From an uncultured Eubacteriales bacterium (GTDB lineage Bacteria > Bacillota > Clostridia > Oscillospirales > Acutalibacteraceae), in contig ONSE01000063.1 of NCBI GenBank assembly GCA_900320415.1, positions 1 through 24,717 of the forward strand: a DNA stretch of 24,717 nt, given 5' to 3'. The notes under the pieces were generated by a model that saw nothing but the letters and a program-made list of their open reading frames with translations, was not told the origin of the DNA and did no database searches. A program made the translations under genes and the position numbers. Positions 8,512-15,127 of the stretch are shown here, in pieces (position 1 is the stretch's first letter; each line of letters begins with the position of its first letter).

Positions 8512-10293
8512 TTATACTTCCTGCAGAATCGGAAGAATCATGGGAGCGCGGCGCGTCCTCTGCGCGATCAGCTTGGAAACCTCATCCTTGATGCGGTTCT
8601 TGATGACGCCCCACTCGTGAATGTTCTTCTCGGCGCAGTCCTCGAGGATATCCAGCGCCAGCTTGCGCACCTCCTCGAGCAGGGTCTCGCTCTCGCGGAC
8701 ATAGACAAAGCCGCGCGATACCACGTCGGGACCGCTGATGACGTGCCCGTCGTAGACGTCGAGGGAAGCGACAATGATGATCAGGCCGTCCTGTCCGAGG
8801 TGCTTTCTGTCACGCAGCACGATGCTGCCGACGTCTCCGACGCCGAGTCCGTCCACAAAGACCTTTCCCGCGGGAACGGGCGGAAGCTCCTTCATGTACT
8901 CCTCGTTCAGCTCGATCGTGCTGCCGACGTCGCCGATAAAGATGTTCTTCCTCTCCATGCCGAGGAACTCCGCCAGGTCGGCGTGCTTTCTCAGGTGCTT
9001 CTGCTCACCGTGGACGGGAATGAAATATTTCGGTCTGACCAGCCTGTGAATGAGCTTCAGCTCCTCCTGACAGGCGTGACCCGAAACGTGTACATCGTAC
9101 ATGGATTCGTAAATCACCCTGCATCCCTTCTTGAGCAGCTCGTCAACAACGTTGCCGACGGTTTTCTCGTTGCCGGGGATGGGATTCGCGGAAATGATGA
9201 TAAAGTCGCCCTCGCCCACCATCACCTTGCGGTGGTCGGAATACGCCATGCGGGACAGGGCGCTCATCGGCTCTCCCTGGGAGCCTGTCGTCACCAGGAC
9301 GATCTGCTGGCGCGGATACTTGTCGAGCATATCGAGGTCGATCAGGATATTGTCGGGAATGTGAAGATAGCCGAGCTTTTTGGCAACGTCCATGTAGTTG
9401 ACCATGCTTCTGCCCGAGAAAGCGACCTTTCTGCCGTATTTGTGCGCGCAGTTGATGATCTGCTGCACTCGGTTGACATTGGATGCGAAGGTCGCGATGA
9501 TGATGCGGTACTGCTCCGCCTTGTTGAACAGCATATTCAGGCTGTCGGAAACCATCCTCTCCGTGGGGGTGTAGCCCGCTCGCTCCGCGTTGGTGCTCTC
9601 GCCGAGGAGCGCGAGGACGCCCTCGTCTCCCACCTTGGCAAAGCTGGAAAGGTCAATGGTATCTCCCGAGATCGGGGTGCAGTCGATTTTGAAGTCGCCC
9701 GTATGCACGATGGTTCCCGCGGGAGTCTTGATGGCGAACGCCACCGCGTCGGGAATCGAGTGGTTCACGTGAATGAACTTGACGTGCATACAGCCAAGCT
9801 TCACCGTGTCGCCCGCGTTGACGACGTGCATCTTCGTCTTGTTGAACAGGCTGTGCTCGCGGAGCTTGTTTCCCACCAGTCCCAGCGTCAGCGGGGTTCC
9901 GTAGAGAGGTATGTTCACCCTTGACAGAAGGAACGGCAAGCCTCCGATATGGTCCTCGTGTCCGTGCGTGAGGACAATACCCCTGATCTTGTCGGCATTC
10001 TGCTCAATATAGGTGAAATCGGGAATGACCAGGTCAACGCCCAGCATATCTCCGTCAGGGAACGCCATGCCGCAGTCCACGATCAGCATATCGCCCTCAC
10101 ACTCGATCAGGGTGATATTCTTGCCGATCTCATTCAGTCCGCCGAGGAAAGAAACCTTTACCGACGGCTTCCGCGGCGCCTTGTGCGTCTGTCTGACGTT
10201 CTTCGCTCCCTTTTTCTGCCCCTTTTTCGGTGCTTTCTTTGAGTACCTGCTCTGCTTGAGCTTGTAGTTTTTCTTGTTGCGGTCTGTACTCAC
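8512..10293 (-). CDS. rnjA: Ribonuclease J
   Basis: RNase J of the beta-CASP metallo-beta-lactamase family. It is a 5'-to-3' exonuclease and endonuclease for mRNA turnover and rRNA maturation. There are 593 residues. The family core starts at about residue 45 (KVSFLGGLNEIGKN). The zinc motif is HGHEDH (110-115), with further metal-site candidates in VNHSIPDA and HTGDFK (197-202). The beta-CASP region includes SGRSMVNYM, TTGSQGEPMSALSRMA and VSGHA, and the C-terminal part has VHGE. The first 45 residues are a strongly basic extension rich in Lys and Arg, probably flexible and RNA-binding. The start is a GTG at 10293 with GGAGG nine bases before it. It is the promoter-proximal gene of the operon. 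The choice of J1 over J2 is by default. Confidence 0.95.
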   Translation of the reverse strand: MSTDRNKKNYKLKQSRYSKKAPKKGQKKGAKNVRQTHKAPRKPSVKVSFLGGLNEIGKNITLIECEGDMLIVDCGMAFPDGDMLGVDLVIPDFTYIEQNADKIRGIVLTHGHEDHIGGLPFLLSRVNIPLYGTPLTLGLVGNKLREHSLFNKTKMHVVNAGDTVKLGCMHVKFIHVNHSIPDAVAFAIKTPAGTIVHTGDFKIDCTPISGDTIDLSSFAKVGDEGVLALLGESTNAERAGYTPTERMVSDSLNMLFNKAEQYRIIIATFASNVNRVQQIINCAHKYGRKVAFSGRSMVNYMDVAKKLGYLHIPDNILIDLDMLDKYPRQQIVLVTTGSQGEPMSALSRMAYSDHRKVMVGEGDFIIISANPIPGNEKTVGNVVDELLKKGCRVIYESMYDVHVSGHACQEELKLIHRLVRPKYFIPVHGEQKHLRKHADLAEFLGMERKNIFIGDVGSTIELNEEYMKELPPVPAGKVFVDGLGVGDVGSIVLRDRKHLGQDGLIIIVASLDVYDGHVISGPDVVSRGFVYVRESETLLEEVRKLALDILEDCAEKNIHEWGVIKNRIKDEVSKLIAQRTRRAPMILPILQEV

Positions 10294-10370
10294 AAATGCT
10301 TACCTCCGTATTTCTAAAGATTTTTCCGTTCTATATATTGTTAACCGTACAGGACAATATTCTCAAAAGG

Positions 10371-10390
10371 GTATGCTTCTCCAAGCATAC
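10371..10390 (-). promoter_or_regulatory. 5'-end hairpin of the rnjA transcript
   Basis: Perfect inverted repeat: GTATGCTT and AAGCATAC, 8 bp with a 4-base loop (GGAG on the RNA strand). The predicted start site of the promoter at 10402-10431 is about 10394-10396, so the stem would begin only about 4-6 bases from the 5' end of the mRNA. It could shield the 5' end from RNase J itself. Confidence 0.5.
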
Positions 10391-10401
10391 ATTTACGTTA
10401 T

Positions 10402-10431
10402 ATTTTACCGCACATTCCGCCGCTGTGTCAA
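10402..10431 (-). promoter_or_regulatory. SigA promoter of the rnjA-ftsH operon
   Basis: On the minus strand TTGACA (10426-10431) is separated by 18 bases from TAAAAT (10402-10407). The -35 is perfect and the -10 matches five of six. The leader to the GTG of rnjA would be about 100 bases. I see no comparable promoter in the gaps between the downstream genes. Confidence 0.75.
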
Positions 10432-10544
10432 GTCGTTGCGAGAATTATAAATTATTTTTCCATATTTCTCCTGTCCTATTGTTATTATAGGCAGTTTGTG
10501 GCAAAATATATCTCAGACACAACACGCTGACAAAGGAGAACAAT

Positions 10545-10982
10545 ATGAAACAGGTTGAAGTTTTTACCGACGGCGCGTGCAGCGGCAATCCCGGTCCCGG
10601 CGGCTGGGGGGCGGTGCTGCGCTATAACGGTCACGAAAAGGAGCTTTCGGGGGGCGAGGCTAACACCACGAACAACCGCATGGAGCTTTGCGCGGTGATT
10701 TTCGCGCTCGAGGCGCTCAAGGAGCCCTGCGAGGTAAAGCTCTACAGCGACTCGCAGTACGTCTGCAACGCCCTCAAGCTGGGCTGGGCAAAGAAATGGC
10801 GCGCGCAGGGCTGGATGCGCAACAAAAAGGACAAGGCGCTCAATCCCGATCTGTGGGAGCGGCTTCTGCGGCTCTGTGAAATACACGTTGTCGAGGTCAA
10901 CTGGGTCAAGGGTCACGCGGGTCATCCCGAAAACGAGCGCTGCGACCGGCTGGCGGTCGCGGCGGCGGAAAAATACGCATAA
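10545..10982 (+). CDS. rnhA: Ribonuclease HI
   Basis: Degrades RNA in RNA-DNA hybrids, removing R-loops and primers. There are 145 residues, close to the 155 of the E. coli enzyme. The catalytic acids D9, E47, D69 and D134 and the histidine H124 are in place: FTDGACSGNPGPGGWG at the start, NNRMEL, YSDSQYV, then VKGHAGHPENERCD. The basic helix/handle region (GWAKKWRAQGWMRNKKDK, about 80-97) is present, which marks the E. coli-like type rather than the handle-less type. The ATG follows AAAGGAGAACA. It is a single gene converging on nrdR. The 250-base upstream gap also holds the rnjA promoter; I found no convincing promoter for rnhA there. Confidence 0.96.
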   Translation: MKQVEVFTDGACSGNPGPGGWGAVLRYNGHEKELSGGEANTTNNRMELCAVIFALEALKEPCEVKLYSDSQYVCNALKLGWAKKWRAQGWMRNKKDKALNPDLWERLLRLCEIHVVEVNWVKGHAGHPENERCDRLAVAAAEKYA

Positions 10983-10990
10983 CGGCAAAC

Positions 10991-11019
10991 AAAAAACGCA
11001 GGCACCGCCTGCGTTTTTT
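10991..11019. terminator. Bidirectional intrinsic terminator between rnhA and nrdR
   Basis: Perfect palindrome: AAAAAACGCAGGC, a 3-base loop ACC, then GCCTGCGTTTTTT. It gives a GC stem with six T's after it on each strand, placed between two converging genes (rnhA stop 982-side, nrdR stop at 11023). Confidence 0.93.
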
Positions 11020-11022
11020 CCG

Positions 11023-11481
11023 CTATTTTTTTTCTGTGAGCAGCTTGTTCAGCTCCTCGAGGAAGGTGTTGATATCCTTGAACTGACGGTACACCGAGGC
11101 AAAACGGACGTAGCTGACCTCATCGACGGATTTCAGCTCCGCCATGGCGTACTCGCCGATCTGCATGGAGGTAACCTCACGGTCGAGCATACTCTGGATC
11201 TTCGCCTCGATGCGGTCCACGATCTGCTCGATCTGCTTGAGGGAAACGGGGCGCTTTTCGCACGCTCTGAGAATGCCCGCGGTGAGCTTGCTGCGGTCAT
11301 AGACCTCGCGGGATTTGTCGCGCTTGACGACGATGATCGGCACCATTTCGATCACCTCGTGCGTTGTGAAACGCTTGCCGCATTTCAGACACTCCCTGCG
11401 GCGGCGGATCCTCTCGCCGTCATCGGCGGAACGGGAATCGATAACCTTGCTTTCTTCGTAGCTGCAATACGGACACTTCAC
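11023..11481 (-). CDS. nrdR: Transcriptional repressor NrdR
   Basis: Zinc-finger/ATP-cone repressor of ribonucleotide reductase genes that senses the ATP/dATP balance. There are 152 residues from the start chosen here. The zinc ribbon is formed by C3, C6, C31 and C34 (MKCPYC near the start and CLKCGKRF later), with DSR and the basic stretch RIRRRREC between. The ATP-cone follows from about residue 47 (VPIIVVKRDKSREVYDRSKL). I chose the GTG at 11481 because GGGGGT lies about seven bases before it and MKCPYC is the usual family start. A GTG at 11496 in frame has no ribosome site. No nrd reductase genes occur in this window, so its targets lie elsewhere. Confidence 0.95.
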   Translation of the reverse strand: MKCPYCSYEESKVIDSRSADDGERIRRRRECLKCGKRFTTHEVIEMVPIIVVKRDKSREVYDRSKLTAGILRACEKRPVSLKQIEQIVDRIEAKIQSMLDREVTSMQIGEYAMAELKSVDEVSYVRFASVYRQFKDINTFLEELNKLLTEKK

Positions 11482-11494
11482 AATAGATACCCCC

Positions 11495-11511
11495 ACATAT
11501 TTCTTATATGT
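11495..11511. promoter_or_regulatory. Palindrome over the nrdR start site, candidate operator
   Basis: ACATAT and ATATGT form an inverted repeat with a 5-base centre, directly downstream of the predicted -10. Its AT-rich ACA...TGT form resembles NrdR boxes in outline, but only one box is visible whereas NrdR sites usually come in pairs. Binding is an inference. Confidence 0.35.
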
Positions 11512-11512
11512 A

Positions 11513-11541
11513 ATTATACCACGGGTCGCGGGAAAATAAGC
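11513..11541 (-). promoter_or_regulatory. Promoter of nrdR
   Basis: A perfect TATAAT (11513-11518, minus strand) lies about 32 bases before the chosen GTG. The -35 at 17-base spacing, GCTTAT, is poor, so the promoter may be weak or need an activator. Confidence 0.5.
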
Positions 11542-11569
11542 TTACAGTTTATTTACAATTTGGTAACAG

Positions 11570-11590
11570 AAAAGCCGCGCTGCGCGCGGC
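11570..11590 (-). terminator. Terminator after the carboxypeptidase gene
   Basis: On the minus strand GCCGCGC, loop GCA, GCGCGGC, then TTTTC. It lies nine bases after the stop of the upstream gene. The stem is strong but the T-run short. Confidence 0.6.
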
Positions 11591-11598
11591 CTTCATCA

Positions 11599-12951
11599 TC
11601 AGAAGTTGCGGTACTTCTTGACCTTTCTTCTCTTTCTCATTTTCGCGCGGTGGATTTTTGAGGCAATGACATAGCCCGCCACCGCAAGGATGATCACCAG
11701 GATAACAACGATGAACCAGTAGGATCTGAAAATTGTGCCGATGACGTCGAGCACGGCGAGGATGCCGCTTCGGTCAATGTTCTCAACAGGCACGAGATTG
11801 ACCTCCGCGAGGACCTGCTTTTCGCCGCTCTTATTGTCAACGTAGTAGACCGACGCCTTGCCGACGGGCGTATCGGTGGAGAGAGGCGCCTCGAGCACCT
11901 CGGGCAGCTCCGTTTCCACAATGATATCCTCTGTCTTGGCGTCCTTGGGCATGATCGCGTTGAGGTTGTTCTGCGGCACCAGCGTCACGGTATCCCTTCC
12001 CCACGCGAGCTTGACCTTCTGCTCACAGATGGGCGTCTGGCTTGACTTGACGGTCTGCATCTCCAGCTCGACAAGCGCCCAGCGGAACAGCGCCGCCGCG
12101 TCGATAAAGGTGTAGTATTCCTCCTGCACACCCATCTTGTAGGGCGCGCCGAGGAGCACCAGAATGTAGGAATTGCCGTCGGCGGAAGCGGTGGTAACCA
12201 GACATCTGCCCGCCTCGTCTGTGGTTCCCGTCTTGATTCCCTGCGCGTAGCGGTAGTAATACTCGCCGCCGCGCGCGCCGTCAATCAGATAGTTGGTCGT
12301 CACCAGAGGGCTGCTTTCGCCCTTGCAGGTGTGTTCGGTGGTGTTGGAAATCTCAAAGAAGTGCGGCAGACTCAGCGCATAGGTAGTGATTTTGTAGAGG
12401 TCGCGCGCCGTGGTGTAGTGATCCTTGTTGTGGAGACCGTCGGGATTCTCGAAATGCGTGTCCTCGCAGCCAAGCTCCTTTGCCTTTTCGTTCATCATCC
12501 CGACAAACTTATCCACGTCGCCCTCGCCGACATAGTCCGCGAGCGTCAGCGCCGCGTCGTTGCCGGAGGGCACCATCATACTGTAGAGCAGGTCGATCGC
12601 GGTCATCGTGCTGCCGACGTGACTCGCCACATTGGCGAGAGAGCTGTCGGTATCTTTCAGCTTGCTCATCACCTCCTGCTTGATGGGGATCCTGGTGTTT
12701 TCTATGTCGTCAATATTCTCATAGGCGACAATATAGGTCATGATTTTGGTGGTTGAAGCGGGATAGCGCTTTTCGTCGGCATTTTTCTCAAAAACAATCT
12801 GACCATTGTCCATGTTCACCATCAGCGCCGCCTCGCAGTGGAGGTCTACGTTGTTGGAAAAATTGATCGCGCCCGCGGACACCGCTGACGCGGTGAGAAT
12901 CACGCAAAGCACGCACAGTACGGAAATGACTCTGACTGCTGTTTTCTTCAT
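11599..12951 (-). CDS. D-alanyl-D-alanine carboxypeptidase (peptidase S11, PBP5/DacF-type)
   Basis: Penicillin-binding protein that trims the terminal D-Ala from peptidoglycan stem peptides outside the membrane. There are 450 residues. A signal peptide covers about 1-28 (hydrophobic VLCVLCVILTASAVSAGA). The three active-site motifs are S66-T-T-K69, S129-G-N and K240-T-G, in S11 order. A PBP5-type C-terminal beta domain follows (about 305-390). The end holds a membrane helix (about 410-431) and a very basic tail (RAKMRKRRKVKKYR), so it would be held by a real transmembrane segment rather than only an amphipathic helix. The ATG follows AGGAG at nine bases and lies 12 bases after recG, so the two are probably co-transcribed. 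The symbol among dacA, dacB and dacF is left open. Confidence 0.94.
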   Translation of the reverse strand: MKKTAVRVISVLCVLCVILTASAVSAGAINFSNNVDLHCEAALMVNMDNGQIVFEKNADEKRYPASTTKIMTYIVAYENIDDIENTRIPIKQEVMSKLKDTDSSLANVASHVGSTMTAIDLLYSMMVPSGNDAALTLADYVGEGDVDKFVGMMNEKAKELGCEDTHFENPDGLHNKDHYTTARDLYKITTYALSLPHFFEISNTTEHTCKGESSPLVTTNYLIDGARGGEYYYRYAQGIKTGTTDEAGRCLVTTASADGNSYILVLLGAPYKMGVQEEYYTFIDAAALFRWALVELEMQTVKSSQTPICEQKVKLAWGRDTVTLVPQNNLNAIMPKDAKTEDIIVETELPEVLEAPLSTDTPVGKASVYYVDNKSGEKQVLAEVNLVPVENIDRSGILAVLDVIGTIFRSYWFIVVILVIILAVAGYVIASKIHRAKMRKRRKVKKYRNF

Positions 12952-12963
12952 GTGTCACTACTC

Positions 12964-15009
12964 CTAATTCATGGTATTATGACCGCCGCGGTCAAAAAGC
13001 CTGTCGATCTCGGCGTTCAGCAGACGCAGCTCATCATTGCGGAGGTCCTTGTATACATATATGATATAATCGGCGATTTTCTGGGAAAGCTCGAGACTTT
13101 TTGTATCGGCGAAGTCCGCGATGGCAAGCTGCGGCAGACCGTGCTGCCGCTCACCGAAGAAATCACCCGGGCCGCGCATCTTCAGATCCTCGTCGGCAAT
13201 TCTGAAGCCGTCATTGGTGGAGCACATCACCTCGAGCCGCTGCCGCGTGACCGCGCTGAGACGGTCGCTGATAAGGACACAGAAGGACTGCGCCTCCCCT
13301 CTTCCGACACGTCCGCGCAGCTGGTGCAGCTGTGAGAGACCGAAGCGCTCGGCGTTTTCTATCAGCATGACCGAGGCGTTCGGAACGTCGACCCCGACCT
13401 CGATGACGGTCGTCGCGACAAGGATCTTGTACTCGCCCGCCGCGAAGGCGGTCATCACGCGCTCCTTTTCATCGGGTCTGAGCTTGCCGTGTACCAGACC
13501 GACGGGAATATCGGGAAACTCCCTCAGCATCAGCTCCGCGGCGTACTCCTCCGCGGACGCGACGCCGTCCGTTTCACCCTCCTCTACCAGAGGACAGACG
13601 ATGTATGCCTGCCTCCCCTTTCCGACCTCCTCGCGGATAAAGCCGTAGATGCGGCCGTGCTGCGAGCTTCCCATCAGCACCGTCCTTACGGGCTTGCGGT
13701 TGGGCGGCAGCTCGTCGATCACGGAGATGTCCAGATCTCCGAAAATGATCAGTCCGAGCGTGCGCGGAATGGGTGTAGCGCTCATGACAAGAAGATGCGG
13801 ATTGTCGCCCTTGGACAACAGCTTGGCGCGCTGCGCCACGCCGAAGCGGTGCTGCTCGTCCGTGACGGCAAGTCCGAGATTGTCAAATTCTGTTTTATCG
13901 GTAATCAGCGCGTGAGTGCCGATCACGAGGTCAATGCTGCCATCGGCAAGTCCCTGCCGCACGCGCTTCTTCTCGCTCTCCCTGAGCGCGCCCGTGAGCA
14001 GCGCCACGCTCATTGACGTGCCGGCAAGCAGCTTGGAAAAGGTCTCAAAATGCTGCCGCGCGAGAATCTCGGTCGGCGCCATAAACGCCGCCTGAAAGCC
14101 GTTTTTCATGACGGTGTAGCACACCGAGGCGGCAACGGCAGTCTTGCCCGAGCCGACGTCGCCCTGCACCAGACGGTTCATCTGCGCGTTTTTGGTGAGC
14201 ATATCGTTCACGCAGTCGCTTATCGCGCGTTTTTGCGCGCCCGTCAGCGCAAACGGCAGCAGCTTCTCGAATTCGGCGGAGCAATCGCTCCTGATCTTCA
14301 CGCCGCTGATGGTGCGGCTGTGCTCACGCAGTCCCCGCATCCCGAGATTGAGCACCACCAGTTCCTCCGTGACCAGCCTCCGACGCGCCTGATCGAGCGC
14401 TTCGGAGGTTCTCGGGAAGTGGATATCCAGCAAAGCCTGCTTCAGTCCGCAGAGATCAAAATGTCTGCGCACCTGCTCGGGAAACGGGTCGCCAACGCTC
14501 TCCGGCAGCATTTTCAGCGCGTTTTTCACCGCGTTGGCGATGGTCTTGCTCGACAGGCCTGCCGTCTGCCGGTAGATGGGGTGGATCCCCGCTCCCTCCT
14601 TCACCGAGGCGAACATGGGAGACACCATCTGACCTCCGTAGCTGTCAAAGGTGATTTTTCCGAAAAAGAAATATTCTCCGCCGTAGGCGAGCATCTGGCT
14701 GATGTAACGGTTATTGAAGAAAACCAGCTTCAGCGTGCCCGTGTCGTCGTAGACGCTGCACCTGGACAGGATCCTGCCGCCTCCGAGAACGGAGTTAGAT
14801 ACCGAGGTGCCGAGAGTCGCCCTGACGCAGTACATTCCCTCTTCGGTGATATTTTCGATTTTCGTCACGGACGTCCAGTCCTCATACGCTCTGGGATAGA
14901 AGTTAATCAGCTCGCCGACCGTGCGGACGCCCAGCTTTTCAAACTGCTCCACCCGCTTGGGACCGACTCCGCTGAGAGCGGAAACAGGTGTTCTGTATAA
15001 TGAAGGCAT
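12964..15009 (-). CDS. recG: ATP-dependent DNA helicase RecG
   Basis: Branch-migration helicase that regresses stalled forks and processes recombination intermediates. There are 681 residues from the ATG at 15009. The N-terminal helix-hairpin-helix/wedge region starts with SALSGVGPKRVEQFEKLGV, with an OB-fold to about 150. Helicase motifs are Walker A GDVGSGKT (about 283-290), DEQH (384-387), SATPIPRTL, and QLRGRVGRG (about 563-571), with the C-terminal TRG-type region ending in DLKMRGPGDFFGERQHG. The frame extends to a TTG at 15063, but that TTG is in the T-run of the upstream terminator and has no ribosome site. The chosen ATG also lacks a clear Shine-Dalgarno, so expression may be low. Adjacency to fakA is conserved in Firmicutes. 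Confidence 0.95.
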   Translation of the reverse strand: MPSLYRTPVSALSGVGPKRVEQFEKLGVRTVGELINFYPRAYEDWTSVTKIENITEEGMYCVRATLGTSVSNSVLGGGRILSRCSVYDDTGTLKLVFFNNRYISQMLAYGGEYFFFGKITFDSYGGQMVSPMFASVKEGAGIHPIYRQTAGLSSKTIANAVKNALKMLPESVGDPFPEQVRRHFDLCGLKQALLDIHFPRTSEALDQARRRLVTEELVVLNLGMRGLREHSRTISGVKIRSDCSAEFEKLLPFALTGAQKRAISDCVNDMLTKNAQMNRLVQGDVGSGKTAVAASVCYTVMKNGFQAAFMAPTEILARQHFETFSKLLAGTSMSVALLTGALRESEKKRVRQGLADGSIDLVIGTHALITDKTEFDNLGLAVTDEQHRFGVAQRAKLLSKGDNPHLLVMSATPIPRTLGLIIFGDLDISVIDELPPNRKPVRTVLMGSSQHGRIYGFIREEVGKGRQAYIVCPLVEEGETDGVASAEEYAAELMLREFPDIPVGLVHGKLRPDEKERVMTAFAAGEYKILVATTVIEVGVDVPNASVMLIENAERFGLSQLHQLRGRVGRGEAQSFCVLISDRLSAVTRQRLEVMCSTNDGFRIADEDLKMRGPGDFFGERQHGLPQLAIADFADTKSLELSQKIADYIIYVYKDLRNDELRLLNAEIDRLFDRGGHNTMN

Positions 15010-15061
15010 AAGGTTAACCGAAAGAAATGAATTATCGTTTTTCGTGCGTTCGGATATATCC

Positions 15062-15108
15062 AAAAAAGGTCAGTGGCGTGGCTATTGTCTGACCACTGAC
15101 CACTGACC
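15062..15108 (-). terminator. Terminator after fakA with alternative stems
   Basis: On the minus strand GGTCAGTGG occurs twice, overlapping by two bases (15093-15101 and 15100-15108). Either can pair with CCACTGACC (15068-15076), which is followed at once by TTTTTT (15062-15067). The outer pairing permits an extra inner GTGG/CCAC stem. It ends about 50 bases before the recG ATG. Confidence 0.8.
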
Positions 15109-15127
15109 GCAATGTGATTCTATCTCA

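Noticed and set aside
7426..9924. An 832-codon open frame on the plus strand opposite gdpP and rnjA
   Set aside because: It is antisense to two genes with complete catalytic motifs. Its protein has no recognisable family, is full of His, Val, Asp and Gly runs typical of antisense frames in GC-rich genes, and has no ribosome site.
10441..10544. A promoter for rnhA (for example TTGTTA followed by CAAAAT)
   Set aside because: Both hexamers are poor matches and several equally weak alternatives exist, so no site could be chosen.
15010..15063. RecG start at the upstream TTG
   Set aside because: The TTG lies in the T-run of the fakA terminator, has no ribosome site, and the added 18 residues do not look like the RecG N-terminus.
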